Shown here: positions 43,587 to 55,594 of the stretch, piece after piece
Numbering within the stretch: position 1 is the stretch's first letter
Layout: each line of letters begins with the position of its first letter
Assembly: GCA_017644005.1 (NCBI GenBank)
Contig: JAEPMJ010000005.1
Span: 248,001 to 312,000, forward strand
Direction of reading: 5' to 3'
Source: Rhizobiaceae bacterium
GTDB lineage: Bacteria > Pseudomonadota > Alphaproteobacteria > Rhizobiales > Rhizobiaceae
DNA length: 64,000 bases
Notes under the pieces: model-generated
The model's database searches: none
What the model saw: the letters and a program-made list of their open reading frames with translations, nothing else
What the model was told of the DNA's origin: nothing
Position numbers and translations under genes: made by a program

Positions 43587-44588
43587 TCAGCTCCCGACCG
43601 TCGGGACATCCCAGACCTCGCCCGCCCGCATCGGGCGAAAGCGACTCTCCTGAAGGCCCCTTTCGGCAAGTGCCGCCACGAGCTTCCGGCGCGGCTCATC
43701 GATGGGCTCATCCGTAAGCTGGAAAGTGGCCCAATGATGGCCGGCTACATAGGCTGCGTTGCATAACAGCATGCCTTCGACCGCTTCTTCCGGGTTTTGA
43801 TGCTGGCCTTTCATGAACCAGCGCGGCTCATACGCACCGAAGGGAAGGATGGCCAAGCGAAAGCCACCGAATTTCTCGCGGGCGTTGCGGTAATTAATGC
43901 CTTCATGAAAACCGGTATCGCCAACGTGGTAGATACGGCCGGCCGGGGTTTCGAGCACGAAGCCGGCCCACAGCGCCATACGACGGTCGCCCAGACCGCG
44001 CGCCGACCAGTGATGTACCGGCTCGAAATGGATGGCGGCCGCGCCAACGTTAACGCGTGCACCCCAGTCATGCTGCGAGATACGCAGTTTCGGCAGGCGC
44101 TTCCCGAGGATCGCGTCATTTCCGAGCGGGGTCAGCACCAGCGGATCGAAGGCCTTTTGCAGCCGGTCCACCGTGGCGATATCCATGTGGTCGTAGTGGT
44201 TGTGGCTGAGCAGGACGAGGTCGATCTTCGGAAGATCCTCGAAGGCGATGCCAGGCGGCGCGACGCGCTTCGGCCCGGCGAAGGAAAGTGGCGAAACGCG
44301 CTCGGACCAGACCGGGTCGGTGAGGATATTCATGCCCGCGGTCTGGATCAGAACGGTGGCGTGGCCGACCATGGTGACGCGCATCGCGTCGCCGTCGAGG
44401 CGCTTTTCGGGTACGGCCTTTGGAAACGGGCTGGGCCAGCTTTCAGGCCATTTGCTGCGCTCGCCGCGGAGGCGCCATTTCAGCAGATCGCGCAGTCTGC
44501 CAGGCGGCGTTCCGCCCGGATTGAAAAAGACGCGGCCGTTGAAATGGTCGCTGGGTGGCCCGGAATAATAGCGGTTGCCCGACTTCAT
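43587..44588 (-). CDS. MBL-fold metal-dependent hydrolase (NAPE-PLD/UlaG-like)
   Basis: This encodes 333 residues from the ATG at 44588; an open frame of 239 codons before it overlaps a broken arsR and is not coding. The metallo-beta-lactamase motif is LLSHNHYDHMDI. Further metal ligands are in PVHHWSARG, HVGDTGFHEG and AGHHWATFQL. The N-terminal YYSGPPSDHFNGRVFFNP is typical of the N-acyl-phosphatidylethanolamine phospholipase D-like outer-membrane-associated group. The actual substrate is unknown. Confidence 0.88.
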   Translation of the reverse strand: MKSGNRYYSGPPSDHFNGRVFFNPGGTPPGRLRDLLKWRLRGERSKWPESWPSPFPKAVPEKRLDGDAMRVTMVGHATVLIQTAGMNILTDPVWSERVSPLSFAGPKRVAPPGIAFEDLPKIDLVLLSHNHYDHMDIATVDRLQKAFDPLVLTPLGNDAILGKRLPKLRISQHDWGARVNVGAAAIHFEPVHHWSARGLGDRRMALWAGFVLETPAGRIYHVGDTGFHEGINYRNAREKFGGFRLAILPFGAYEPRWFMKGQHQNPEEAVEGMLLCNAAYVAGHHWATFQLTDEPIDEPRRKLVAALAERGLQESRFRPMRAGEVWDVPTVGS

Positions 44589-44699
44589 GACGTCCCGAGG
44601 TGAGTGATCGGTTTTCGGTCGGTCGAAGATAGGCCGCGGTTCCGTTGCCGCAAGGCCGGTGGACACAGCCGGGTTGAAAGTTAGCAAGTTTGCGAAGTT

Positions 44700-44982
44700 T
44701 TGATTGTGTTTTTCCTCACCCGGCTGGCCGAAGCGCAGGGGTGCGTGACGGATCCTGCCGACCCCGCGGGCCTGCGGCTTCCCACCGTGATGCGGCCTCT
44801 CTCCGTTCTGGAGGAAGCAGGGTTGATCACAACGTCGAAGGACGGGCGTGTGCGAACCTGCGCCATCGTGCCGGAGGCGTTCGGCACGGTTCGGACCCTG
44901 GCTCGATGAACAGCAGGCGATCTGGGAAGCACGCCTCGACCGTCTTGATGCATTTGTAATGAAGGTGATGAAGGTGATGTAG
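44700..44982 (+). pseudogene. ArsR-family regulator, truncated and frameshifted remnant
   Basis: The first frame reads an ArsR helix-turn-helix part (LPTVMRPLSVLEEAGLITTS) and a wing (KDGRVRTCAIVPEAF), then hits a stop at 44907. The expected C-terminal segment WLDEQQAIWEARLDRLDAF follows in another frame to a TAG at 44980-44982. The N-terminal third of the domain is missing or degraded. It is a decayed ArsR gene; its SRPBCC partner is gone. Confidence 0.75.
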
Positions 44983-45204
44983 GAGCGCGGGAAATGACGC
45001 TGAAACGCTGTCAAACCGGGCCGGGGCGCGGGATCCAGGCGCAGTTTCCGCGCGCGGCAGGTAAGATTGCTGTGTCCTGACGCCGATAATAAACCGGGCA
45101 TTAACCACAATTGGCCGACTCTTCCGCAAGATCGCCATGATTGTCCGGCTTGAACGGGCAATTGCATAAGGATAACTGGGGCAATCCCCGGAGGACCGTA
45201 GACA

Positions 45205-45738
45205 ATGACGAAAACTGGCATCCTCGCCCTGACGGTTGCAGCGCTGGTGATGGCCGGCTGCTCGAGTTCGCGATTTTCGTCGCTGAATACGCGCTCACCC
45301 TCCACGGTGGCCGAGCCGCTTCAGCCGGCTCCGGCAGGCACGGTGACGGCCGGCCAGCTGCCGCCGCCGGCTGGTACGACCGACCCGACCGCATTCCCCG
45401 ATGCGCCGACAGGCCCTGAAAACACCATGCCGGTGGATGTCGCTTCGGCCAGCGGACCGGAACTGACGGCCGGTGCCGTTGCGGGCGTGTGGAACGCCAC
45501 CGTTTCGGGCCAGGGTTGCCGCATTGCGACGCCGCAGACCAAGTTCGGCCAGGGTTTCCGCGCCGGGCCGCTGCGCTGCCCCGCACCGCTGGACACGGTG
45601 AAATCGTGGAATGTGGAAGGCAAGCAACTGGCACTCTACGACCAGAACGGATCGCTTCTGGCACGGCTTTATTCGACCGGAACGGAGCGCTTCGACGGCC
45701 AGACGACTTCCGGCTTGCCGGTTTCGCTGACCCGCTAA
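45205..45738 (+). CDS. omp19: Omp19-type outer-membrane lipoprotein, protease inhibitor family
   Basis: The 177-residue protein has a lipobox VMAGC (Cys at residue 19), a proline-rich linker, and a C-terminal AprI/Inh beta-barrel domain: LTAGAVAGVWNATVSGQGCRIATPQTK, GFRAGPLRCP and RFDGQTTSGLPVSLTR. The length and pattern match Brucella Omp19, a surface lipoprotein that inhibits host proteases. In a free-living host it may protect the envelope from proteases. It lies 31 bp before zapE. Confidence 0.9.
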   Translation: MTKTGILALTVAALVMAGCSSSRFSSLNTRSPSTVAEPLQPAPAGTVTAGQLPPPAGTTDPTAFPDAPTGPENTMPVDVASASGPELTAGAVAGVWNATVSGQGCRIATPQTKFGQGFRAGPLRCPAPLDTVKSWNVEGKQLALYDQNGSLLARLYSTGTERFDGQTTSGLPVSLTR

Positions 45739-45769
45739 GACATTCGGGAAAAGACAGGGAGGGAAAGCC

Positions 45770-46939
45770 ATGCCGCTGGGCGAGGGGCTGACCAACCATC
45801 CCTCTCTGGTTCAGCGCTACAACGACCTTGCCGAGCAGGGAAAGCTGGCGCCCGATCCGCGTCAGGTCGATATCGCGCGCGCATTCGATGCGCTGCTTGA
45901 CGAAATCACCACCAAACGTCTTGCTGCCAAAAAAAGCTCGCTTGGCTGGCTTTTCGGCAAACGCACGGAAAAGGAGCCGATCCGAGGGCTCTACATTCAT
46001 GGCGGCGTCGGGCGCGGCAAGACAATGCTCATGGACATGTTCTTCGAGCTTCTGCCGGCCAAGCGGAAGAGGCGCGTCCACTTCAACGTGTTCATGGCCG
46101 ATGTGCATGACCGCATACACCGGCACCGGCAGGCGCTGAAGAAGGGCGAAACGAAAGAAACCGACCCCGTGCCGCCGACAGCCAAGGCGCTGGCCGATGA
46201 GGCCTGGGTGTTGTGTTTCGATGAGTTCTCGGTGACCGATATCGCCGATGCGATGATCCTGTCGCGGCTGTTTTCAGCGCTGTTCGGGCATGGCGTGGTG
46301 CTGGTCGCGACCTCCAACGTTGCGCCCGACAATCTCTACAAGGACGGGCTGAATCGCGGACTGTTCACGCCGTTCATCGGGATACTGAAGGAGCATGCGC
46401 GCATTCTCAATCTCGATACGGCGACCGATTACCGGCTTTTGAAGCTGAACCGGATGCCGGTCTATGTCACGCCGCTTGGGCCGCAGGCAGACGACGAAAT
46501 GGACCAGGCCTGGGCCGCAGTCACCGATGGCAAGGATGTGGCGCCGGCGGAGCTGGAGCTCAAGGGCCGCAGCATTCATGTGCCGCGCGCGGCCGGCCGC
46601 GCCGCCCGGTTCGACTTCGCCGATATCTGCCGGAAAGCGCTGGCGGCACGGGACTACAACCTGATCGCCGACAGCTACGACACGGTCTTCGTCGACAATA
46701 TTCCGGTCATGAACCGCGCGACGCGCAACGAGGCGAAGCGGTTTATCCTGCTGATCGACACGCTCTACGACCGCGGCAAGCGGCTGATTGCAAGCGCCGC
46801 GACGCCGCCGGCGGGACTTTACGACGAAAAGAGCGGCACCGAAGCCTTCGAATTCGACCGCACGGCCTCACGGCTGATCGAGATGCAGAGCCGCGACTGG
46901 CCGAACGGTGGCGATGCCGCCAGTCACGCTGCAGAATGA
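45770..46939 (+). CDS. zapE: cell division protein ZapE (AFG1-like ATPase)
   Basis: The 389-residue AAA-like ATPase has Walker A GGVGRGKTMLMD and Walker B WVLCFDEFSVTDIADAM, plus VATSNVAPDNLYKDGLNR (sensor region). ZapE associates with the division ring in E. coli, and AFG1 acts in mitochondrial quality control. It lies upstream of mdh, an arrangement usual in Hyphomicrobiales. Confidence 0.93.
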   Translation: MPLGEGLTNHPSLVQRYNDLAEQGKLAPDPRQVDIARAFDALLDEITTKRLAAKKSSLGWLFGKRTEKEPIRGLYIHGGVGRGKTMLMDMFFELLPAKRKRRVHFNVFMADVHDRIHRHRQALKKGETKETDPVPPTAKALADEAWVLCFDEFSVTDIADAMILSRLFSALFGHGVVLVATSNVAPDNLYKDGLNRGLFTPFIGILKEHARILNLDTATDYRLLKLNRMPVYVTPLGPQADDEMDQAWAAVTDGKDVAPAELELKGRSIHVPRAAGRAARFDFADICRKALAARDYNLIADSYDTVFVDNIPVMNRATRNEAKRFILLIDTLYDRGKRLIASAATPPAGLYDEKSGTEAFEFDRTASRLIEMQSRDWPNGGDAASHAAE

Positions 46940-46990
46940 AGCGCCTCAAACGGTCCGGATGCGGAAAGCTCACGGGTGAGTGATCAAACT

Positions 46991-47020
46991 TTGACGTTTA
47001 CGTAAATCCCGAACGATCTA
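46991..47020 (+). promoter_or_regulatory. candidate promoter of the mdh-suc operon with a palindromic site
   Basis: TTGACG (46991-46996), an 18-bp spacer and GATCTA (47015-47020) form a possible promoter. The palindrome TTTACGTAAA (46997-47006) sits in the spacer and could be an operator. It lies 170 bp upstream of mdh in the 252-bp zapE-mdh gap. Confidence 0.35.
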
Positions 47021-47086
47021 AACGATTGAAAACATTAGCGCGGCAATAATCGGTTGAGTTTTTACGTGGCCGCAGCTATGGCCTAG

Positions 47087-48160
<1,074 letters not shown>

Positions 48161-48172
48161 GGCGGACGCTTA

Positions 48173-49366
<1,194 letters not shown>

Positions 49367-49509
49367 GCTGATGCCACCGCGCAAGATCAGCCTTGTCGAG
49401 GCGACATACCGAATAGAACTGAAGCGGCTCCGGTAAGATGAGCGTTCAAATGCCCGCGATGCCCTGCCTGGCGCCAAATTCGGCGGCGTGCACGCGTGCG
49501 TGCGTGGCT

Positions 49510-49547
49510 TTGTTTTGCCACACAGTTACACATATACTGTGTGGCAA
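49510..49547 (+). promoter_or_regulatory. vapBC promoter/operator palindrome
   Basis: TTGCCACACAGT (49515-49526) and its exact complement (49536-49547) form a 12-bp inverted repeat around a 9-bp spacer. It overlaps a promoter, TTGTTT (49510-49515), 17 bp, TATACT (49533-49538). The VapB-like antitoxin is the likely repressor. Confidence 0.75.
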
Positions 49548-49559
49548 GGGAGCGAAGCC

Positions 49560-49793
49560 ATGACAAAGAATATCACGCTGTCTGTCGATGAATCGGTGCT
49601 GCGGAAGGTGAAGATTCTGGCGGCCGAGCGGCGCACGAGCGTCAATGCGCTTGTGCGCGATTATCTGTCTTCGCTTGCCGCCAAGGCATCGGCGGAAGAC
49701 GAGGCCCGCGAGGCGCTGCTGAAGCTCATTCGGGAGACCGACGCCGACATGGGCGAGCAGAAATGGAACCGCGAGGCGCTTTATGATCGCTGA
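49560..49793 (+). CDS. VapB-like antitoxin (ribbon-helix-helix)
   Basis: This encodes 77 residues from the ATG at 49560 with an AAGGGAG site. The N-terminus KNITLSVDESVLRKVKILAAERRTSVNALV is a ribbon-helix-helix DNA-binding fold. The acidic C-terminal tail would bind and block the toxin. It overlaps the toxin gene by 11 bp and lies directly after a palindromic operator. It is inserted between sucC and sucD. Confidence 0.88.
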   Translation: MTKNITLSVDESVLRKVKILAAERRTSVNALVRDYLSSLAAKASAEDEAREALLKLIRETDADMGEQKWNREALYDR

Positions 49794-50202
49794 GTGCTTC
49801 CTAGATACAAACGTTCTTGTTTACGCGGCGCTGGGCCGCTTTTCAGCGCCGGAGAAATATTCGCGCGCGAAGCAGATCGTGGCGGACGAAGACTATTCGA
49901 CTTCGGCACAGGTGCTGCAGGAGTTCTACGTCAACGCGATCCGCAAGTCAGACAAGCCACTGTCGCCTGCCAAGGCCGCCGAGTGGATCGAGGTCGTCTG
50001 CCGCAAGCCATGCCAGGAAATCGACAATGCCGTCGTCATGCGCGGCATCGAGAACTCGCGAACTTACAATATCTCCTATTGGGACGGCGCCATCATTGCC
50101 GCGGCTGAGCGGCTCGGCGTTTCCCGCCTTTATTCCGAGGATCTGAACCATGGGCAGAGCTACGGCTCGGTCCAGGTCATCAATCCGTTTCGCACTCATT
50201 GA
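49783..50202 (+). CDS. PIN-domain toxin, VapC-like ribonuclease
   Basis: The 139-residue protein has PIN-domain acidic residues: Asp in [13 protein letters not shown] (near residue 8), Glu in [13 protein letters not shown] (near 46), and Asp in [13 protein letters not shown] and [12 protein letters not shown]. VapC toxins cleave RNA, often tRNA, with Mg. It is paired with the antitoxin upstream and ends 19 bp before sucD. The RNA target is unknown. Confidence 0.9.
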   Translation: MIAECFLDTNVLVYAALGRFSAPEKYSRAKQIVADEDYSTSAQVLQEFYVNAIRKSDKPLSPAKAAEWIEVVCRKPCQEIDNAVVMRGIENSRTYNISYWDGAIIAAAERLGVSRLYSEDLNHGQSYGSVQVINPFRTH

Positions 50203-50221
50203 AGTAATCTCAGGAAGCCGT

Positions 50222-51124
50222 ATGTCCATACTCGTCAACAAAGACACCAGGGTTCTCGTGCAGGGCCTGACCGGCAACACCGGCACGTTCCACACCGAAC
50301 AGGCGCTGGCCTATCACGGAACCAAGATGGTGGGCGGCATTCATCCCAAGAAAGGCGGTACCATCTGGACCGGCGCAGGCGGCGACGAGCTGCCGATCTT
50401 CGCCTCCGTGGCCGAGGGCAAGGAAGCGACCGGCGCCAACGCTTCAGTGGTGTATGTTCCCCCGGCGGGCGCTGCCGGCGCCATCATCGAAGCCATCGAG
50501 GCCGAAATTCCGCTGATCGTGTGCATCACCGAGGGCATTCCGGTTTCGGATATGGTGAAGGTGAAAGCGCGGCTCGACAGGTCGAGCTCCAGACTGATCG
50601 GACCCAACTGCCCCGGCGTTCTGACGCCGGACGAATGCAAGATCGGCATCATGCCCGGCAACATCTTCAAGAAGGGTTCGGTGGGCGTGGTCTCGCGCTC
50701 GGGAACGCTTACATATGAGGCCGTGTATCAGACGACGGTGGAGGGGCTCGGCCAGACGACGGCGGTCGGCATTGGCGGCGACCCGGTGAAGGGCACGGAG
50801 TTCATCGACGTGCTGGAGATGTTCCTGGCCGACGACGCGACGGAATCGATCATCATGATCGGCGAAATCGGCGGTTCGGCAGAGGAAGATGCGGCTCAGT
50901 TCATCAAAGACGAGGCGAAGAAAGGTCGCGCCAAGCCTATGGCCGGCTTCATCGCCGGGCGCACGGCGCCTCCCGGACGCACCATGGGCCATGCCGGCGC
51001 GGTGATTTCGGGCGGCAAGGGTGGCGCGGAAGACAAGATCGCGGCGATGGAAGCCGCCGGCATCAAGGTTTCGCCTTCGCCGGCCAGGCTGGGCAAGACG
51101 CTGGTGGAAGCGATTAAAGGGTAG
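50222..51124 (+). CDS. sucD: succinyl-CoA synthetase, ADP-forming, alpha subunit
   Basis: This encodes 300 residues from the ATG at 50222. The CoA-binding Rossmann region is [17 protein letters not shown], followed by [10 protein letters not shown]. The active-site phosphohistidine is in [19 protein letters not shown]. It is the partner of SucC, and separated from it by vapBC. Confidence 0.97.
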   Translation: MSILVNKDTRVLVQGLTGNTGTFHTEQALAYHGTKMVGGIHPKKGGTIWTGAGGDELPIFASVAEGKEATGANASVVYVPPAGAAGAIIEAIEAEIPLIVCITEGIPVSDMVKVKARLDRSSSRLIGPNCPGVLTPDECKIGIMPGNIFKKGSVGVVSRSGTLTYEAVYQTTVEGLGQTTAVGIGGDPVKGTEFIDVLEMFLADDATESIIMIGEIGGSAEEDAAQFIKDEAKKGRAKPMAGFIAGRTAPPGRTMGHAGAVISGGKGGAEDKIAAMEAAGIKVSPSPARLGKTLVEAIKG

Positions 51125-51261
51125 GGAACCAGGGGAATAGGGGATTAGGGCAGCAAGGCAGCAGGGCCAACGATCGATGGCAACCACCCGTTTTGCCCCA
51201 CTGCCGCACTCGCCTACTGCCTTCAAAAGAGGAGACGGCGCGCAAGGACGCCGAACACAAG
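51125..51261. other. sucD-sucA spacer with low-complexity G-rich repeats
   Basis: The first 45 bases are G-rich and repetitive (AGGGAACCAGGGGAATAGGG, then GGCAGCAAGGCAGCAGGG); a partly complementary C-rich run lies at 51189-51220. No gene or terminator is clear. The sucA ribosome site (AGAGGAG) is about 25 bp before the ATG. Confidence 0.35.
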
Positions 51262-54246
51262 ATGGCACGCCAGGACCAGGCTAACGACCAATTTTCGCTG
51301 ACCTCGTTTTTGTATGGCGGCAACGCCGCCTATATCGAGCAGCTCTATGCCGACTACCAGGACGATCCGAACAAAGTGGACGCCGCCTGGCGCGACTTCT
51401 TCGGCGCGCTGAAGGACGATGCCGGCGATGTGAGGAAGAACGCCGAGGGCGCTTCGTGGAAGGCCAAGGGCTGGCCGCCTGCCGCCAATGGCGAGCTGGT
51501 ATCGGCACTCGATGGCGACTGGGGCAAGGTCGAAAAGCACATCTCGACGAAGCTGAAATCGAAAGCGGCGGCAAACGGGGCGGCGCCTTCGGACGCCGAC
51601 GTCTTGCGCGCGACGCGCGATTCGGTGCGGGCGATCATGATGATCCGCGCCTACCGCATGCGCGGCCACCTGCACGCCGATCTCGACCCGCTCGGCATCG
51701 CCAAGCCGCTCGAGGACTATAACGAGCTGTCGCCCGAGGCCTACGGCTTCGAGCCGGACGACTACGACAGGCCGATCTTCATCGACCATGTGCTGGGGCT
51801 CGAATTCGCGACCATTCGCGAAATGCTCGATATCCTGAAGCGAACCTATTGCTCCACGATCGGTGTGGAGTTCATGCACATCTCCAATCCGGCCGAGAAG
51901 GCCTGGATCCAGGAGCGCATCGAAGGCCCGGGCAAGGGTGTGGAGTTCACCAAGAACGGCAAGCTTGCGATCCTGCAAAAGCTGATCGAGTCGGAGGGCT
52001 TCGAACAGTTCATCGATGTCAAATACAAGGGCACCAAGCGCTTCGGACTGGATGGCGGCGAGTCGCTGATCCCCGCGCTTGAGCAGATCCTGAAGCGCGG
52101 CGGCGCGATGGGGCTGAAGGAAGTTGTGCTCGGCATGGCCCACCGCGGCCGTCTCAACGTGCTGAGCCAGGTGATGGCCAAGCCGCACCGCGCGATCTTC
52201 CACGAATTCAAGGGCGGTTCGTTTGCGCCCGACGACGTGGAGGGCTCGGGCGACGTGAAGTACCACCTTGGCGCCTCGTCGGACCGCGAGTTCGACGGCA
52301 ACAAGGTGCATCTGTCGCTGACGGCAAACCCGTCGCATCTGGAAATCGTGAACCCTGTGGTGATGGGCAAAGCGCGCGCCAAGCAGGACCAGATCAGCGG
52401 CCGCAAGCGCGAGGATATCGTGCCGCTGGAGGAACGCGTGAAGGTTCTGCCGCTGCTTCTGCACGGCGATGCGGCCTTTGCCGGACAGGGCGTCGTGGCC
52501 GAATGTCTCGGGCTTTCGGGGCTGCGCGGCCACCGCGTGGCCGGCACTGTGCATTTCATCATCAACAACCAGATCGGTTTCACGACCAATCCGCGCTTCT
52601 CGCGTTCTTCGCCCTATCCCTCCGATGTGGCGAAGATGATCGAGGCGCCGATTTTCCATGTGAACGGCGACGACCCCGAAGCCGTGGTCTATGCCGCGAA
52701 GGTGGCGACCGAGTTCCGCATGACGTTCCACAAGCCGGTCGTGATCGACATGTTCTGCTACCGCCGCTTCGGCCACAATGAGGGCGACGAGCCGGCATTT
52801 ACCCAGCCGATCATGTACAAGGAGATCCGCAAGCATCCGACCGTGGTGGAACTCTACGGAAAACGTCTGGTGGATGAAGGCCTGCTCGGGCAGGACGAAC
52901 TCGACAAGATGCGCGCCGACTGGCGCGCCAATCTGGAAGCCGAATTCGAGGCCGGACAGGCCTACAAGCCCAACAAGGCCGACTGGCTCGACGGTGCCTG
53001 GAGCGGGTTGCGCACGGCCGACAATGAGGACGAGCAGCGGCGCGGCAAGACCGCGGTTCCGCTGAAGACGCTGAAAGAGGTCGGCAAGAAGCTTGCGGAC
53101 GTGCCGGACGATTTCGAGGTCCATCGCACGATCAAGCGGTTCATGGACAACCGCCGCAAGATGATCGAAAGCGGCGAGGGCATCGACTGGTCGATGGCCG
53201 AGGCGCTGGCCTTCGGCTCCATCCTGCTCGACGGCAATCCGATCCGGCTTTCCGGCCAAGATTCGGAGCGTGGCACGTTCTCGCAGCGGCATTCGGTGCT
53301 CTACGATCAGCGCGATGAGAACCGTTACATTCCGCTCAACCATCTCGGGCCTCAGCAGGCGCATTTCGAGGTCATCAATTCGATGCTTTCCGAAGAGGCC
53401 GTGCTCGGGTTCGAATACGGCTATTCGCTCGCAGAACCCAATGCGCTGACCCTGTGGGAGGCGCAGTTCGGCGATTTCGTCAATGGCGCGCAGGTGGTGA
53501 TCGACCAGTTCATCTCGTCGGGTGAGCGCAAGTGGCTCAGAATGTCTGGCCTGGTGATGCTGCTTCCTCATGGTTATGAGGGCCAGGGGCCAGAGCATTC
53601 CTCGGCGCGTCTTGAGCGCTTCCTGCAGCAATGCGCTGAAGACAATATGCAGGTGGCGAACATCACGACGCCGGCAAACTACTTTCACGCACTGAGGCGC
53701 CAGCTGAAGCGCGACTTCCGCAAGCCGCTGATCCTGATGTCGCCGAAATCCCTGCTCAGGCACAAGCGGGCGGTCTCGCAGCTTTCGGAAATGGCGGGCG
53801 AAAGCACGTTCCACCGGCTGTTGTGGGACGATGCCCAGATGCTGCCCGACCAACAGATCAAGCTGGTCAAGGACTCAAAGATCAGGCGCGTGGTGTTGTG
53901 CTCGGGCAAGGTCTATTTCGACCTCTATGAGGAGCGGGAAAAGCGCGGCGTCAACGACGTCTATCTGCTGCGCGTGGAGCAACTCTACCCGTTCCCCGCC
54001 AAGGCGCTGATCAATGAATTGTCGCGTTTCCGCAACGCGGAGATGGTGTGGTGCCAGGAAGAGCCGAAGAATATGGGAGCCTGGGCCTTTATCGACCCTT
54101 ATCTGGAATGGGTGCTGGCGCATATCGACGCCAAACACCAGCGGGTGCGTTATGCCGGACGGCCGGCAGCGGCGTCGCCGGCAACCGGACTGATGTCGAA
54201 ACACCTGTCGCAGCTTGAATCATTCCTGGAAGACGCGCTCGGCTGA
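51262..54246 (+). CDS. sucA: 2-oxoglutarate dehydrogenase E1 component
   Basis: This encodes 994 residues from the ATG at 51262, the full E1o length. It is a thiamine-diphosphate enzyme that decarboxylates 2-oxoglutarate. Visible features are the N-terminal FLYGGNAAYIEQLYADY, EVVLGMAHRGRLNVL and HGDAAFAGQGVVAE (ThDP and Mg binding), FTTNPRFSRSSPYPSDVAK, and GYEGQGPEHSSARLER. sucB follows 35 bp downstream. Confidence 0.97.
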   Translation: MARQDQANDQFSLTSFLYGGNAAYIEQLYADYQDDPNKVDAAWRDFFGALKDDAGDVRKNAEGASWKAKGWPPAANGELVSALDGDWGKVEKHISTKLKSKAAANGAAPSDADVLRATRDSVRAIMMIRAYRMRGHLHADLDPLGIAKPLEDYNELSPEAYGFEPDDYDRPIFIDHVLGLEFATIREMLDILKRTYCSTIGVEFMHISNPAEKAWIQERIEGPGKGVEFTKNGKLAILQKLIESEGFEQFIDVKYKGTKRFGLDGGESLIPALEQILKRGGAMGLKEVVLGMAHRGRLNVLSQVMAKPHRAIFHEFKGGSFAPDDVEGSGDVKYHLGASSDREFDGNKVHLSLTANPSHLEIVNPVVMGKARAKQDQISGRKREDIVPLEERVKVLPLLLHGDAAFAGQGVVAECLGLSGLRGHRVAGTVHFIINNQIGFTTNPRFSRSSPYPSDVAKMIEAPIFHVNGDDPEAVVYAAKVATEFRMTFHKPVVIDMFCYRRFGHNEGDEPAFTQPIMYKEIRKHPTVVELYGKRLVDEGLLGQDELDKMRADWRANLEAEFEAGQAYKPNKADWLDGAWSGLRTADNEDEQRRGKTAVPLKTLKEVGKKLADVPDDFEVHRTIKRFMDNRRKMIESGEGIDWSMAEALAFGSILLDGNPIRLSGQDSERGTFSQRHSVLYDQRDENRYIPLNHLGPQQAHFEVINSMLSEEAVLGFEYGYSLAEPNALTLWEAQFGDFVNGAQVVIDQFISSGERKWLRMSGLVMLLPHGYEGQGPEHSSARLERFLQQCAEDNMQVANITTPANYFHALRRQLKRDFRKPLILMSPKSLLRHKRAVSQLSEMAGESTFHRLLWDDAQMLPDQQIKLVKDSKIRRVVLCSGKVYFDLYEEREKRGVNDVYLLRVEQLYPFPAKALINELSRFRNAEMVWCQEEPKNMGAWAFIDPYLEWVLAHIDAKHQRVRYAGRPAAASPATGLMSKHLSQLESFLEDALG

Positions 54247-54281
54247 GCCGGGCAAACTAGAAAAGGCAACGGACCAGAACC

Positions 54282-55550
54282 ATGGCTACCGAAATCCGCG
54301 TACCCGCACTGGGCGAATCCGTCACCGAAGCCACGATCGGCCAGTGGTTCAAGAAGGCCGGCGACGCCGTCGCCGCCGACGAGACACTGGTGGAGCTCGA
54401 AACCGACAAGGTGACGCTTGAAGTTCCCGCGCCTGCCGCGGGAACGCTTTCCGAAATCGCCGTGAAGGAAGGCGACACCGTCGAGGTTGGTGCGCTTCTC
54501 GGCATGATCGCTGAGGGCAAGGGAGCGCCTGCTGCGAAGGAAGACAAGAAGGACGCCGTCGCGCAGGCATCCGACAATGGCGGCGCGGCCAGCGGCAAGG
54601 AGGCGGCGGACAAGAGCGCGTCCGTTGCCGGGCCGGCACAAGTCTCGGAAAAGAAGGGCGACATGCCCGCATCGCCCGCGGCTTCCAAGCTGATGGCTGA
54701 GAAGGGGCTGTCGGAGGGCCAGGTGGAAGGCAGCGGCAAGCGCGGCCAGGTGCTGAAGGAAGATGTGCTCTCCGCGATCTCCAAAGGCGCGGCGTCCTCC
54801 CCAGCGGAGACCCCTTCCGCGACACGCGCACCGGCGCCAGCCGACGACGAAGCGCGCGAGGAGCGGGTCAAGATGACCCGGTTGCGCCAGACCATCGCGC
54901 GGCGGCTAAAGGACGCGCAGAACACTGCCGCCATGCTGACCACCTTCAACGAGGTGGACATGAAGGCGGTCATGGATCTGCGTTCCAAATACAAGGAGCT
55001 GTTCGAGAAGAAGCATGGCGTGAAGCTGGGTTTCATGGGCTTCTTCACCAAGGCCGTCTGCCACGCGCTGAAGGAAATCCCGGCGGTGAATGCCGAGATC
55101 GATGGTACCGACATCATCTACAAGAACTTCTGCCATATCGGCGTAGCTGTAGGCACCGACAAGGGCCTTGTGGTGCCGGTGGTGCGCGATGCGGATCAGA
55201 TGACAATCGCCGAGGTTGAGAAGGAAATCGGCCGGCTCGGCGTGGCCGCGCGCGACGGCAAGCTCTCCATGGCAGACATGCAGGGCGGCACTTTCACCAT
55301 CTCCAATGGCGGCGTTTACGGCTCGCTCATGTCGACGCCGATCCTGAACGCACCTCAGTCGGGCATCCTGGGCATGCACAAGATCCAGGAGCGGCCGATG
55401 GTGGTCGGTGGCCAGGTGGTGGTGCGGCCGATGATGTATCTGGCGCTCAGCTACGATCACCGTATCGTAGACGGCAAAGAGGCCGTGACGTTCCTTGTGC
55501 GTGTGAAAGAGAGCCTGGAAGATCCCGAGCGGCTGGTGCTGGACCTGTAG
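54282..55550 (+). CDS. sucB: 2-oxoglutarate dehydrogenase E2, dihydrolipoyl succinyltransferase
   Basis: The 422-residue protein has a lipoyl domain (residues 1-75) with the modified Lys in [14 protein letters not shown], an Ala/Pro/Lys-rich linker, a peripheral E3/E1-binding domain ([16 protein letters not shown]), and the catalytic trimerising domain with [15 protein letters not shown]. It forms the core of the 2-oxoglutarate dehydrogenase complex; lpd (E3) lies at 57952. Confidence 0.97.
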   Translation: MATEIRVPALGESVTEATIGQWFKKAGDAVAADETLVELETDKVTLEVPAPAAGTLSEIAVKEGDTVEVGALLGMIAEGKGAPAAKEDKKDAVAQASDNGGAASGKEAADKSASVAGPAQVSEKKGDMPASPAASKLMAEKGLSEGQVEGSGKRGQVLKEDVLSAISKGAASSPAETPSATRAPAPADDEAREERVKMTRLRQTIARRLKDAQNTAAMLTTFNEVDMKAVMDLRSKYKELFEKKHGVKLGFMGFFTKAVCHALKEIPAVNAEIDGTDIIYKNFCHIGVAVGTDKGLVVPVVRDADQMTIAEVEKEIGRLGVAARDGKLSMADMQGGTFTISNGGVYGSLMSTPILNAPQSGILGMHKIQERPMVVGGQVVVRPMMYLALSYDHRIVDGKEAVTFLVRVKESLEDPERLVLDL

Positions 55551-55594
55551 GCAAGGTACGCTCGAAAAACGCCAGCTCTTCGACGAGGTGCAAG

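Noticed and set aside
44589-45305. Extension of the metallo-hydrolase to 572 residues
   Set aside because: The upstream frame runs antisense through the broken arsR and the start of omp19; the chosen ATG matches homologues.
49371-49436. A 21-codon open frame between sucC and vapB
   Set aside because: It is too short, has no ribosome site or recognised motif, and may be a remnant of the displaced sucC-sucD junction.
51223-53853. Long open frame antisense to sucA (876 codons)
   Set aside because: It is a by-product of high-GC codon use opposite a clearly conserved gene and has no recognisable protein features.
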